Below are positions 1 to 7,974 of a stretch of 15,020 nucleotides of DNA, in pieces. A program made the translations under genes and the position numbers. Origin of the DNA: Methanobacterium sp. (GTDB lineage: Archaea > Methanobacteriota > Methanobacteria > Methanobacteriales > Methanobacteriaceae); contig JACWMK010000051.1 of assembly GCA_015661405.1 (NCBI GenBank), positions 1-15,020 of the forward strand. Direction: 5' to 3'. How positions within the stretch are numbered: the first letter of the stretch is position 1; every line of letters starts with the position of its first letter. The notes below the pieces were generated by a model. It did no database searches and was not told where the DNA came from. It saw nothing but the letters and a program-made list of their open reading frames with translations.

Positions 1-1005
1 ATGGCTACTATCGACATTATAGTTGGAGTTAAAAATGAAGAGGAATACATTGGAAGATGTTTAAAATCTCTTGAGAAACAAACCATTAAAGATATCAATA
101 TCCTAGTCATTGATGGTCTCTCGGATGATAGAACTAGAGATATAGTCTGTAATTTGATGGATAAAGATCCTAGAATAAAATTATTGATTAACAAGAAAGA
201 AAAAATTAGCCCCGCACGTAACTTGGGTTTTAATGCATCTAAAGCAGATTTTGTAGCTTATTTAGATGGACATGCAATAGTAGCTGATGATTGGCTAGAA
301 ACACTTTATCATACATTTATAACTTACGAAAAAAAATCTAAGATAGCTGGAGTAGGTTCTGCCATTACTAGTCCTCCAGATGATTCATCTTTTGGAAAAA
401 CCATAGCATATTGTTTAAAAACGTTTTTTGGAGGATTCGGAACACAATATAGTGAAGAAAAAAATATACATCCTGTAAAAACGGTACCATTCGTGCTTTA
501 TAGAAGATCATTACTAGTAAAGGAAGGAATCATTTATAATGAAAACATGACTCAGTGCGAAGACACGGACTTTAATCACCAGATTATAAAAAAAGGTTAT
601 GTTCTATTAAAGCATCCGAAAGCCGTAGTTTATATGTATAGAAGAAAGAATCTCAGAGAATTTTTCAGACAGATGATTAAATACGGTGAAGGTAGATCCA
701 AACTATCAATTAAATATAATGAAACATTAAATCTACAGCATTTGATACCAGTTTTAATTGTATTCTACCTTTTATTTATAATATTTAGTTTAATAATATC
801 TACACTTAACCTTATCAATATTTACACTCTAACTCTAATTTTAATACCAATTATAATCTATATATTAACAGATTTAAGTTATACCATTATTATTATGATG
901 AAATATCAAAGTTTAAAACATATTTACGCCTTTTTAATATTTCCAGCTGAACATTTAGGTTACGGAATAGGTTTTTTGAAAGGATTAATAGATGAAATTA
1001 AATAA
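1..1005 (+). CDS. Family 2 glycosyltransferase, ExoA-like, with C-terminal membrane helices
   Basis: This predicted membrane-anchored GT-A transferase would add a sugar from a nucleotide donor to a lipid-linked acceptor at the inner face of the membrane. The N-terminus (IDIIVGVKNEEEYIGRCLKS) and VIDGLSDD near residues 36-43 are typical of GT2 nucleotide binding. LDGHA at about 88-92 stands where the DxD motif lies; DAH is usual in succinoglycan ExoA-like enzymes. CEDTDF at about 186-191 matches the family's ED motif, and YGEGRSK at about 228-234 matches its YGKGR segment. Hydrophobic stretches at about 249-270 and 272-300, and a weaker one at 310-325, should be membrane helices. The ATG is the first base of the window, so the ribosome binding site is not visible, but the protein begins where the family normally begins, so I read it as full length. 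The sugar specificity cannot be told. It is first in a run of glycan genes. Confidence 0.85.
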   Translation: MATIDIIVGVKNEEEYIGRCLKSLEKQTIKDINILVIDGLSDDRTRDIVCNLMDKDPRIKLLINKKEKISPARNLGFNASKADFVAYLDGHAIVADDWLETLYHTFITYEKKSKIAGVGSAITSPPDDSSFGKTIAYCLKTFFGGFGTQYSEEKNIHPVKTVPFVLYRRSLLVKEGIIYNENMTQCEDTDFNHQIIKKGYVLLKHPKAVVYMYRRKNLREFFRQMIKYGEGRSKLSIKYNETLNLQHLIPVLIVFYLLFIIFSLIISTLNLINIYTLTLILIPIIIYILTDLSYTIIIMMKYQSLKHIYAFLIFPAEHLGYGIGFLKGLIDEIK

Positions 1006-1008
1006 ATT

Positions 1009-1027
1009 AATATAAAAAATTTTTTGG
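1009..1027 (+). promoter_or_regulatory. Possible TATA-type promoter, near-leaderless
   Basis: AATATAAAAAATTTTTTGG lies between the stop of the first glycosyltransferase and the next ATG at 1039. The T of the TATA-like core is 28 nt ahead of that ATG, so archaeal transcription would start almost at the start codon, and no Shine-Dalgarno sequence is visible. A block matching at 18 of 19 positions stands at the same distance ahead of the sister gene at 2306, which supports a real function. Promoter activity is inferred from spacing and conservation between the copies only. Confidence 0.4.
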
Positions 1028-1038
1028 ATATTATTATA

Positions 1039-2247
1039 ATGAAAATTTTAATTCTCGTAGATTCATTAAAAATTGGCGGTGGATCTGACAGAGTAGCTGC
1101 AATCCTAGGTAGTGCACTTCACGATGAAGGTTATGAAATATCCTATTTAACATTAATGGATGGAAACCCTAAATATAAATTTAAAGGTGATTATTACACT
1201 CTCAATGAAACTGATATTTACAGTGAAAATAATTTAAAACGATTATTTAATTTATTAAGATACTCCCCTAAAATAAAACGAATTTGTAAGGATTTAAATA
1301 TTGATACTATAATCTCAGTTGGAGATCCAGCTAATTTCCAAGCTGTATTAAGCAGATGGTTATTCAAAAACACAGTTCACTTAATTATAACTCAACACAT
1401 GAGCCCTGAAATACATTTAGATAGTAAAATAAAAGTTCAATTAATAAAATTCTTTTATCCAATGGCAGATGAAACAGTTTGCGTCTCCAAGGATATGGAA
1501 AGAATACTTAATGAAAGTTACGGTATCCAAAACACTCAAACCATCTATAATATGATGGATATAGAGAAAAACATCAAATTATCCATGGATGAATTACCTG
1601 AGAAATATAAAATATTATTTAATAAAAACTATTTTAACTTCATTAATGTGGGAAGATTAAACAGGCAGAAAGGGCAATGGTTTTTAATTCGAAGCTTCCG
1701 AAAAGTAGTGAATCAACATGAAAATGCGAGATTATTCCTCCTCGGTGAAGGCACCTTAAAAAAAGAATTAAAAGATTTAATAAACAAGTTAAATTTAAAT
1801 GAAAATGTTTTTCTCATGGATGTTCAAGAAAACGTGTTTCCCTATCTTAAAAACAGTGATTGCTTCATTTTCACTTCTTTATGGGAAGGATTACCTATGA
1901 CATTAATTGAAGCCTTATCAATGAATCTATCCATTATATCAACGGATTGTAAAACCGGTCCAAGAGAAATTTTATGTCCAGAAATAGATTTAAAAAAAGA
2001 GATTAATTACCCGTATTTTGGAGAATATGCTATTCTCACTCGTAATTTTCCCAATGAATTAATTTTCAATAATATAAATAAAACTCCCCTTAATGAATCA
2101 GAGGAAGTAATAGCTGATTTAATGATAAGAATGATAGAAGACCCTGATTTAAATAAAAATTATTCTAATGGTCTAATTATAGCTAAAAACTTTGATAAAG
2201 ATAATATAATAAAAATATGGAATAAATTATTAAAAAAAATAAAGTAA
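1039..2247 (+). CDS. Family 4 glycosyltransferase (WabH/PglJ-like), first copy of a tandem pair
   Basis: This retaining GT-B glycosyltransferase probably transfers a sugar to a lipid-linked glycan in the cytoplasm. The N-terminal domain begins MKILILVDSLKIGGGSDR, with the glycine-rich acceptor-side loop. The C-terminal domain has VGRLNRQKG at about 204-212, the E-x7-E donor-site pair at E283/E291 (EGLPMTLIE) and TGPRE at about 306-310; GPRE is common in WabH- and PglJ-like enzymes. I chose the ATG at 1039. An in-frame TTG at 1024 would add five residues, but it lies inside the conserved upstream block, has no ribosome binding site, and the sister protein starts at the equivalent ATG. The downstream neighbour is a close paralogue, roughly three quarters identical by eye over the first 320 residues and clearly less in the last 80. 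Acceptor and donor sugars are unknown. Confidence 0.87.
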   Translation: MKILILVDSLKIGGGSDRVAAILGSALHDEGYEISYLTLMDGNPKYKFKGDYYTLNETDIYSENNLKRLFNLLRYSPKIKRICKDLNIDTIISVGDPANFQAVLSRWLFKNTVHLIITQHMSPEIHLDSKIKVQLIKFFYPMADETVCVSKDMERILNESYGIQNTQTIYNMMDIEKNIKLSMDELPEKYKILFNKNYFNFINVGRLNRQKGQWFLIRSFRKVVNQHENARLFLLGEGTLKKELKDLINKLNLNENVFLMDVQENVFPYLKNSDCFIFTSLWEGLPMTLIEALSMNLSIISTDCKTGPREILCPEIDLKKEINYPYFGEYAILTRNFPNELIFNNINKTPLNESEEVIADLMIRMIEDPDLNKNYSNGLIIAKNFDKDNIIKIWNKLLKKIK

Positions 2248-2274
2248 AAAATATTCCATAAATAATTCAATCAA

Positions 2275-2293
2275 AATATAAAAAAATTTTTGG
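2275..2293 (+). promoter_or_regulatory. Possible TATA-type promoter, copy of the 1009 block
   Basis: AATATAAAAAAATTTTTGG ends 12 nt before the ATG at 2306, with its TATA-like core 29 nt upstream of the start. It matches the block ahead of the sister gene at 18 of 19 positions. As there, no Shine-Dalgarno sequence is visible, which fits near-leaderless initiation. The 58-nt gap also leaves readthrough from the upstream gene possible. Confidence 0.4.
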
Positions 2294-2305
2294 GCTACTA
2301 TATAT

Positions 2306-3511
2306 ATGAAAAAAAGAATTTTAATACTAGTAGAATCATTAAAAGTCGGTGGAGGCTCTGAAAGGGTCGGCGCAACCCTAGGCACTAAACTTCACGATAA
2401 AGATTATGAGATTTCCTATTTAACCTTAATGGATGAAAATCCTAAATTCAAGTTTAAAGGTGATTATTACACATTAAACGAAGATGATATCTATAAAGGA
2501 AATAATTTAAAAAGAGGATTTAACCTTTTAAAATATTCATATAAGATAAAAACTTTTTGTAAGGATTTAAATATAGATACCATAATCTCAGTGGGAGAAG
2601 TAGCTAATTTCCATGCAGTTTTAAGTCGATGGCTTTTCAAAAACAATGTTCATATAATTATATCTCAACATATGAGTCCAGAAATATTTCTAGATAATAA
2701 AGTAAAGTATCAATCAATAAAATTCTTCTATCCACGCGCAGATGAAACAGTTTGTGTCTCCAAAGATACTGAAAGAATACTTAATGAATGTTACGGTATC
2801 CAAAACACTCAGACTATCTATAATATGATGAATTTAAAGGAGAATATCAAACTATCAATAGAAGAACTTCCCAAGAAGTATAAAGAATTATTCAAAGGAA
2901 ACTATAACTTCATTAACGTAGGAAGATTAACCCGTCAGAAAGGACAATGGTTTTTAATCCGAAGCTTCCGAAAAGTAGTAGATCAACATGAAAATGCACG
3001 ACTATTCATCCTCGGTGACGGTACCCTAAAAAACGAATTAAAAGAATTAATAAACAAACTTAACTTAAATGAAAAGGTTTTTCTCCTAAATATTCAAGAA
3101 AACGTGTTTCCATTCCTAAAAAACAGTGATTGCTTCATCTTCAGTTCACTATGGGAAGGATTACCAATAGTATTAATCGAAGCCTTATCAATGAATCTAC
3201 CTATCATATCAACGGATTGTAAAACCGGTCCTCGAGAAATATTATGTCCAGAATTAGATTTAAAAAAAGAAATAAATTATCGTTATTACTGTAAATATGG
3301 AATCTTAAATCAACCATTCAATGATAAACTCTTATTTAAAAATTTGGAAGAAGCACCATTAGATAAATCTGAAAATATGATGTCAGATATAATGATTAAA
3401 ATAATTGAAGATCCAATTTTAAGAAAAAAATATTCAAATGGACAAAAAATGTCAGAAAAATTCGATGAAGAGGAAATCATGAAAAAATGGGAGAAACTAT
3501 TAAAGAAATAG
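2306..3511 (+). CDS. Family 4 glycosyltransferase (WabH/PglJ-like), second copy of a tandem pair
   Basis: This is the paralogue of the gene at 1039 and a predicted retaining GT-B enzyme of the same locus. It shows the acceptor-side loop SLKVGGGSER near residues 11-20, VGRLTRQKG at about 205-213, the E284/E292 donor-site pair (EGLPIVLIE) and the TGPRE segment. Long nucleotide stretches around the catalytic core are nearly the same as in the first copy. The C-terminal 80 residues have diverged, which may reflect a change in acceptor or in protein contacts rather than in chemistry; this is inference. The ATG at 2306 is the only sensible start, giving 401 residues, normal for GT4. It is followed by a T-run and then a 537-bp spacer without genes, so it probably ends a transcription unit. 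Confidence 0.87.
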   Translation: MKKRILILVESLKVGGGSERVGATLGTKLHDKDYEISYLTLMDENPKFKFKGDYYTLNEDDIYKGNNLKRGFNLLKYSYKIKTFCKDLNIDTIISVGEVANFHAVLSRWLFKNNVHIIISQHMSPEIFLDNKVKYQSIKFFYPRADETVCVSKDTERILNECYGIQNTQTIYNMMNLKENIKLSIEELPKKYKELFKGNYNFINVGRLTRQKGQWFLIRSFRKVVDQHENARLFILGDGTLKNELKELINKLNLNEKVFLLNIQENVFPFLKNSDCFIFSSLWEGLPIVLIEALSMNLPIISTDCKTGPREILCPELDLKKEINYRYYCKYGILNQPFNDKLLFKNLEEAPLDKSENMMSDIMIKIIEDPILRKKYSNGQKMSEKFDEEEIMKKWEKLLKK

Positions 3512-3568
3512 CATTTCTTGGTTTTGTTCTTAAATAATTCAGACTTAAATTTTTAAAAATAATCATAA

Positions 3569-3577
3569 TTTTTTTTT
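3569..3577 (+). terminator. Oligo-T terminator candidate
   Basis: A run of nine T lies 58 nt beyond the stop codon of the second tandem glycosyltransferase. Archaeal RNA polymerase terminates at such U-tracts with or without a hairpin. There is no clear stem in front of it, and T-runs are common in DNA this AT-rich, so the call is modest. Confidence 0.35.
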
Positions 3578-3739
3578 AATTATTAAGATTAATTAAAATA
3601 ACAAAAAAAATGATAATTTAATTTTTAATTTAAATGTTTTACTTTGTATATTGGAGTTTTAAATCTCGTATACAAGTAAAAATAACTTGAGAAACTGAAA
3701 TAACATAAATATTTTCATTGAATGGATTTAATTAGGGAT

Positions 3740-3795
3740 TATTTTTATCTTTGTTTTTTAACATTGGGAATGATTATGTGAATAAGATAAAAATA
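3740..3795. repeat. 12-bp perfect inverted repeat, possible RNA stem-loop
   Basis: TATTTTTATCTT at 3740-3751 is the exact reverse complement of 3784-3795, with a 32-nt loop. The loop carries CATTGGGAA (3762-3770), the reverse complement of TTCCCAATG at 3871-3879. As RNA this would have the geometry of a pseudoknot. Arms this AT-rich can arise by chance in a window of this size, so only the combination is suggestive. Confidence 0.3.
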
Positions 3796-4010
3796 GTTAA
3801 AATTTTTCATTTATGGTCAAAATATTAATAATAAATAATTGTATTTTTTTCAGGAATTATTGCACTCTATTTCCCAATGATAATCAAAAAAATTGCGTAT
3901 TTATAGTAAGCGTGGTAATAACTAGCTAGAAAACCTAAAAATTATTAAACTATCAAGCTAAATCTATAAAACATCATAAAAAATTTGAAATTTAATTTTT
4001 TTACTTAAAA

Positions 4011-4020
4011 TAAATATATA
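4011..4020 (+). promoter_or_regulatory. Possible TATA box for the flippase gene
   Basis: TAAATATATA is centred about 33 nt upstream of the flippase ATG at 4049, where an archaeal TATA box would give a transcript with a leader of only a few bases. No Shine-Dalgarno sequence precedes the ATG, which agrees. Several other AT-rich boxes lie nearby, so the exact box is uncertain. Confidence 0.35.
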
Positions 4021-4048
4021 ATTTATTTAAAATATAATTTGATTCAAA

Positions 4049-5491
4049 ATGAATGCTACTCGAAGAATAGTGAAAAATACAGCTGTATTGACGGTTTCTC
4101 AAATAGTAAGCTTTATTTTCGTATTTTTTTATACAATCTATATTGCTCGTTATTTGGGAGCTGATGGCTTTGGTATTTTATCGTTTGCTATTGCAGTTTC
4201 CGGAATTTTTTCAATCCTTTTTGACTTAGGCTTAAGCACATTAACTGTTAGAGAAGTAGCCAGAGATAAATCTTTAGCTCAGAAATTTCTTGGAAATGCA
4301 ATAATTATTAAAATTATATTGGCTGTAGTTTCATTTGGTTTAATCATATTAATTATAAATTTACTTCATTATCCTCAAGCGACTGTAACAGTGGTTTATT
4401 TTGTTGCATTGTCAACTATTTTAAACTCATTTTATTCCCTTTTTTATTCGATTTTTCAAGCTTATGAAAAAATGGAATTCCAATCAATAGGGCAAATTTT
4501 AAATAGCATTCTCATGTTTTCGGGTGTAATTATAGCAATAAAAATTGGATTAGGTGTTGTTGGATTCTCATCTATATATTTTCTTTCAAGTTTAATTACC
4601 TTAATTTTTGTCCTAATTGTATATGTATGGAAATTTTCTTTACCTTTAATTGAAATTGATACTATTTTTTGGAAAAAAATTTTAAAAGAAGCTATACCAT
4701 TTGGGTTAGCAGGAATATTTGTGACGATTTATTATTGGATTGATTCAGTGATGCTTTCAATAATGGTGGGAAATGAAGTTGTAGGTTGGTACAATGCAGC
4801 ATATCGATTTATTTATATTTTTCTTTCATTCCATAGTATTTTCATAATTTCTATTTTTCCGGTGCTTTCCAGTTTTTATAAAACATCTAAAGGATCTATA
4901 AAATTTGCGTACGAGCGATCATTTAAATATATGTTAATTGTAACAGTCCCAATTGCTGTATTTGTAACAGTATTATCAAGTAAAATTATTTTACTAATTT
5001 ATGGTCCTAGTTATATTCCATCCGTAATTGCACTTCAAATCTTAATTTGGACCATAGTTTTCATGTTTGTTAATGGGCTTTCAAGTAATTTTTTAGGTTC
5101 CCATAATAAACAACCTATCGCCACTAAGATTACAGCAATCGGTGCAGTTACAAATATTATACTTAATATTTTATTAATTCCAAAATTTAGTTATGTTGGC
5201 TCAAGTTTTGCTACTGTAATTACTGAATTAATAATGACGCCGATTTTGATTTATATAGTATGGAAAAATCAATATACTAATTTAATTCCATTAATAAAAG
5301 ATTTACCAAAAATTATTTTTTCAAGTTTAATTATGTTAATTTATATAATTTATTTCAATGATCTAAATTTGATTATATTAATTTTAACAGCTTCAATTAT
5401 ATATTTGGGACTTATATTTATCACTAGGACATTAGATGATGATGATATTTTAATTTTGAAACGCATATTGAAATTACAGAAAAACGATTAA
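4049..5491 (+). CDS. Wzx-type polysaccharide/oligosaccharide flippase
   Basis: This multi-pass membrane protein of the MATE/MOP superfamily (polysaccharide biosynthesis protein, Wzx-like) would flip lipid-linked oligosaccharides from the cytoplasmic to the outer face of the membrane. The N-terminal signature is clear: residues 1-75 contain an amphipathic start, the first helix, ARYLGADGFGILSFA at about 33-47, then FDLGLSTLTVREVAR at about 58-72. The rest consists of about a dozen hydrophobic segments up to residue 460, with the basic inter-helix loop KTSKGSIKFAYERSFKYM near the middle. Its 480 residues are normal for the family. The ATG at 4049 has no ribosome binding site but fits a near-leaderless start. 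It opens the second half of the locus, separated by 58 nt from the next glycosyltransferase, and is the export step for the glycan the neighbours build. Confidence 0.9.
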   Translation: MNATRRIVKNTAVLTVSQIVSFIFVFFYTIYIARYLGADGFGILSFAIAVSGIFSILFDLGLSTLTVREVARDKSLAQKFLGNAIIIKIILAVVSFGLIILIINLLHYPQATVTVVYFVALSTILNSFYSLFYSIFQAYEKMEFQSIGQILNSILMFSGVIIAIKIGLGVVGFSSIYFLSSLITLIFVLIVYVWKFSLPLIEIDTIFWKKILKEAIPFGLAGIFVTIYYWIDSVMLSIMVGNEVVGWYNAAYRFIYIFLSFHSIFIISIFPVLSSFYKTSKGSIKFAYERSFKYMLIVTVPIAVFVTVLSSKIILLIYGPSYIPSVIALQILIWTIVFMFVNGLSSNFLGSHNKQPIATKITAIGAVTNIILNILLIPKFSYVGSSFATVITELIMTPILIYIVWKNQYTNLIPLIKDLPKIIFSSLIMLIYIIYFNDLNLIILILTASIIYLGLIFITRTLDDDDILILKRILKLQKND

Positions 5492-5501
5492 ATATTTAAT
5501 T

Positions 5502-5509
5502 TTTATATA
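5502..5509 (+). promoter_or_regulatory. Possible TATA box ahead of the third GT4 gene
   Basis: TTTATATA, an archaeal TATA-box consensus-like octamer, lies in the 58-nt gap after the flippase stop, 41 nt from the next ATG at 5550. A transcript would start near 5530 and still include the GAGTGA ribosome binding site at 5538-5543. Readthrough from the flippase gene is equally possible. Confidence 0.35.
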
Positions 5510-5549
5510 AATATTAGATTTAACGCAATAAATGAACGAGTGAAAAAAA

Positions 5550-6671
5550 ATGAGATTAGGTATGCTTTCATGGATAATAGACAGGCAAAGAACAGGGGTG
5601 GATACATACCTTTACAATCTCCTTACAAGTATGATTGAATTGGGTAAATCCAATGATATATTCCTTATACACTATAAAAAAACTAATGATCGAGTATATA
5701 CTCTGGCAAATGATATTATAGTTCCTAATGTACCCAGGATATTAAAATATTCTATTGGAATTCCTTATGCAATTAAAAAAGCAAATTTAGATGTTTTACA
5801 TGCACCAATCCATTGGTATACTCAAATAACTCCGTTTTTTTTAAATTATAATGTAAAAAAGGTATTAACAATCCATGATTTAACTCCTATCTTATTTCCT
5901 AAAACTCATACAAAACAAACTGTTCAGTTATGGAATCCAACATTAAAGTTAATAAAAAATAAGATTGATATTATAATTGCTGATTCAAATAACACTAAAA
6001 ATGATTGTATAAAATATTTAGGCATTCCTGAAGAAAGAATTAAAGTTATTTGTTTAGCTCCTAATGAAATTTTTACACCTCAAAAAAATAAAGAAAAACT
6101 TAGAAGTTATTTACAAAACAAATTTGATCTGAATTTTCCATTCATATTATCTGTGGGGACTTTAGAGAAAAGAAAAAATATCCCAAATCTACTTAAAGCC
6201 TTTTATAAATTAAAAAAAACGGATAAAAACCATAAATTGGTTATTGTGGGTGGTAAGGGGTGGAGATATGAGGGCATATTTGATTATTTATGTAAACTAA
6301 ATTTGGAAAAAGATGTAATTTTCACTGGATATATTTCAGATGAAGATCTATTTAAATTCTATAATACAGCAGATCTATTTGTATACCCCTCTTTGTATGA
6401 AGGGTTTGGATTACCCCCTTTGGAAGCTATGGCCTGTGGATGTCCTGTTATCACATCTAACACGTCTTCTTTGCCGGAAGTAATTGGTGATGCGGGTATA
6501 ATGATTGATCCCACTGATTCTGATGCATTATTTGATGCAATACATCGAATATTAAATGATGATGATTTAAAAGCTGAATTAAGTAAAAAAAGTTTACAAA
6601 GAGCAAAAATGTTTAGTTGGAAAAAAACTGCTAGAGAAACTTGGAAAGTATATGAAAAGGTTTTGGAATAG
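5550..6671 (+). CDS. Family 4 glycosyltransferase (MtfB-like)
   Basis: This retaining GT-B enzyme resembles the MtfB/mannosyltransferase-like branch of GT4. The N-terminal domain has the loop DRQRTGVDTYLYNLL (about 11-25) and TIHDLTP at about 107-113, which is typical of this branch. The donor domain shows SVGTLEKRKNIPNLLKAF at about 201-218, with basic residues expected to hold the donor phosphates, and YEGFGLPPLEAMACGCPV with E284/E292 as the E-x7-E pair, followed by SSLPEVIGDAG at about 306-316. All key residues are present and 373 residues is a usual length. The start ATG at 5550 has GAGTGA six bases upstream. It is three bases from the next glycosyltransferase gene and probably co-transcribed with it. 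A mannose or deoxyhexose donor (GDP-sugar) is plausible given the dehydratase downstream, but is inferred. Confidence 0.9.
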   Translation: MRLGMLSWIIDRQRTGVDTYLYNLLTSMIELGKSNDIFLIHYKKTNDRVYTLANDIIVPNVPRILKYSIGIPYAIKKANLDVLHAPIHWYTQITPFFLNYNVKKVLTIHDLTPILFPKTHTKQTVQLWNPTLKLIKNKIDIIIADSNNTKNDCIKYLGIPEERIKVICLAPNEIFTPQKNKEKLRSYLQNKFDLNFPFILSVGTLEKRKNIPNLLKAFYKLKKTDKNHKLVIVGGKGWRYEGIFDYLCKLNLEKDVIFTGYISDEDLFKFYNTADLFVYPSLYEGFGLPPLEAMACGCPVITSNTSSLPEVIGDAGIMIDPTDSDALFDAIHRILNDDDLKAELSKKSLQRAKMFSWKKTARETWKVYEKVLE

Positions 6672-6677
6672 GGGATG
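6671..6677 (+). promoter_or_regulatory. Ribosome binding site that decides the next start
   Basis: GGGGATG at 6671-6677 begins with the last base of the preceding stop codon and lies six bases before the ATG at 6684. It resembles the archaeal GGAGGTGA motif. The in-frame ATG at 6675 is part of this motif and so cannot be served by it. Confidence 0.5.
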
Positions 6678-6683
6678 TATGAA

Positions 6684-7883
6684 ATGAAAATAGCAGTTTT
6701 CCATAATTTACCTTCTGGTGGAGGTAAAAGAGCATTATATAATAATGTGAATTATTTAGTTAAAGATAATGAAGTTGATGTTTTCGTGCCATCAACGGCG
6801 AATGAGGATTATTTACCATTAAAAGGTATAGTTGATAATTTAACAGTTTTTCCAGTGAAAAATACTATTATTGGTTTTTTAATATCAGTTATGAAACCAT
6901 ATTTTCTTTATAGGGTCTCTCTTATTGATCTTGAAAAAACTCAGAAATATATGGCTGAAGTTGTGAATAAGGGAGATTATGATGTCGTTTACTGTGAACA
7001 GGATCGTTATACGATGGCTCCTTTTTTTCTGAAGTATATTAACAAGCCTAATGTTTATTATTGTAATCAATCCATTAATTTTCGTAATGAAGTTTCTAAA
7101 ATGCTTAATGAGAAAGCTGGTTTAAAACATAAAGATATAATAGGAGCTATTCATTCAAAACTTTACGGTAGTCAAATGATTAATATTGATAAGGAATATA
7201 CTAATTACTCGAGATATATTGTTACAAATTCTTATTTTTCTAGGGAACTTATTTTGCGTAGTTATGGTATTAATTCTTTTGTTTCTTATTTGGGAGTGGA
7301 TACAAATTTATTTAAGCGTTATGATGTCTCAAAAGAGAATTTTGTATTATCTGTTGGTCAATGTCTACCTGAAAAAGGATTTGATTTCATTATAATGTCT
7401 TTATCGAAAATCGATAGTAATATGCGGCCGGAATTTATTATAGTATCTGATCATGGTAATGATCTCTGGAGAGATCATCTTAAAGACTTAGCTAGCAAAT
7501 TAGGAGTTAAGTTAAGAATATTATCTATGATTGATGATGAGGAACTTGTTTTGCTTTACAATAAAGCTAGGTTATTAGTTTATGCTCCTTATCTTGAGCC
7601 TTTTGGACTTGTACCTTTAGAAGCTATGAGTTGTGGAACTCCAATTGTAGCTGTTAAAGAAGGAGGTGTAAGAGAAAGTGTCATACATAATAAAACTGGA
7701 ATACTTACGGAGAGGGATGAAGATTATTTTGCTAATGCTGTAGTTAAACTTCTTGAAAATGAAGATAAAAGCAATGAAATGTCTAAAAATGCATATGTAA
7801 ATGTAAATAAATTCTGGACATTAGAACAAGCAGGAGAAAGATTTTCCAAGCATTTAAAACATGCTATTGATAAATACGTATAG
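6684..7883 (+). CDS. Family 4 glycosyltransferase
   Basis: This is a GT-B glycosyltransferase, 399 residues from the chosen start. It begins MKIAVFHNLPSGGGKRALYN, with the glycine-rich acceptor-side loop. The donor domain carries VLSVGQCLPEKGFDFI at about 221-236 and APYLEPFGLVPLEAMSCGTP, in which E305 and E313 form the E-x7-E pair, followed by EGGVRES at about 326-332. The segment between the two domains (about 105-185) is basic and rich in tyrosine, with CNQSINFR near 127-134. An upstream in-frame ATG at 6675 would add three residues, but the GGGGATG motif overlaps it and favours 6684. It is almost contiguous with the preceding glycosyltransferase, indicating coupled translation. Substrates are not predictable. 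Confidence 0.87.
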   Translation: MKIAVFHNLPSGGGKRALYNNVNYLVKDNEVDVFVPSTANEDYLPLKGIVDNLTVFPVKNTIIGFLISVMKPYFLYRVSLIDLEKTQKYMAEVVNKGDYDVVYCEQDRYTMAPFFLKYINKPNVYYCNQSINFRNEVSKMLNEKAGLKHKDIIGAIHSKLYGSQMINIDKEYTNYSRYIVTNSYFSRELILRSYGINSFVSYLGVDTNLFKRYDVSKENFVLSVGQCLPEKGFDFIIMSLSKIDSNMRPEFIIVSDHGNDLWRDHLKDLASKLGVKLRILSMIDDEELVLLYNKARLLVYAPYLEPFGLVPLEAMSCGTPIVAVKEGGVRESVIHNKTGILTERDEDYFANAVVKLLENEDKSNEMSKNAYVNVNKFWTLEQAGERFSKHLKHAIDKYV

Positions 7884-7904
7884 GATGTTCAAAAGTAATA
7901 TTGT

Positions 7905-7937
7905 TTATAATTATTTAAACTATTATAATTATTTAAA
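7905..7937 (+). repeat. 15-bp perfect direct repeat upstream of the dehydratase gene
   Basis: TTATAATTATTTAAA occurs at 7905-7919 and again at 7923-7937, a period of 18 bp. It sits in the 91-bp gap before the dehydratase gene, 38-70 nt ahead of its ATG. The AT-rich sequence resembles duplicated TATA elements, so the gene may have its own promoter; a regulator-binding pair or simple slippage are alternatives. Confidence 0.45.
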
Positions 7938-7974
7938 GCTGATTATAGATTTATAAATTTATGGAGACATTAAA

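Larger units (their letters stand above)
3512..4048. other. 537-bp spacer without a recognisable gene
   Basis: No open frame of convincing length or family resemblance is visible on either strand. It holds a T-run terminator candidate just after the upstream gene, a 12-bp inverted repeat at 3740-3795 with a further pairing to 3871-3879, a T7 run at 3844-3850 and the presumed flippase promoter at its right end. I see no tRNA, transposase remnant or CRISPR repeat. Confidence 0.6.

Noticed and set aside
1024..1038. TTG at 1024 as start of the first tandem GT4 gene
   Set aside because: It falls inside a conserved non-coding block shared with the sister gene, which starts at the equivalent of 1039.
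3512..4048. Remnant of an insertion sequence in the first spacer
   Set aside because: I found no transposase fragments, terminal inverted repeats at the ends, or target-site duplication.
6885..7070. 61-residue open frame on the minus strand inside a glycosyltransferase gene
   Set aside because: It lies wholly inside a gene with complete GT4 motifs, and has no family resemblance and no ribosome binding site. It is a shadow frame.
7186..7395. 69-residue plus-strand frame with hydrophobic sequence
   Set aside because: It is an alternative frame within the same GT4 gene; the hydrophobic look comes from T-rich codons read out of frame.
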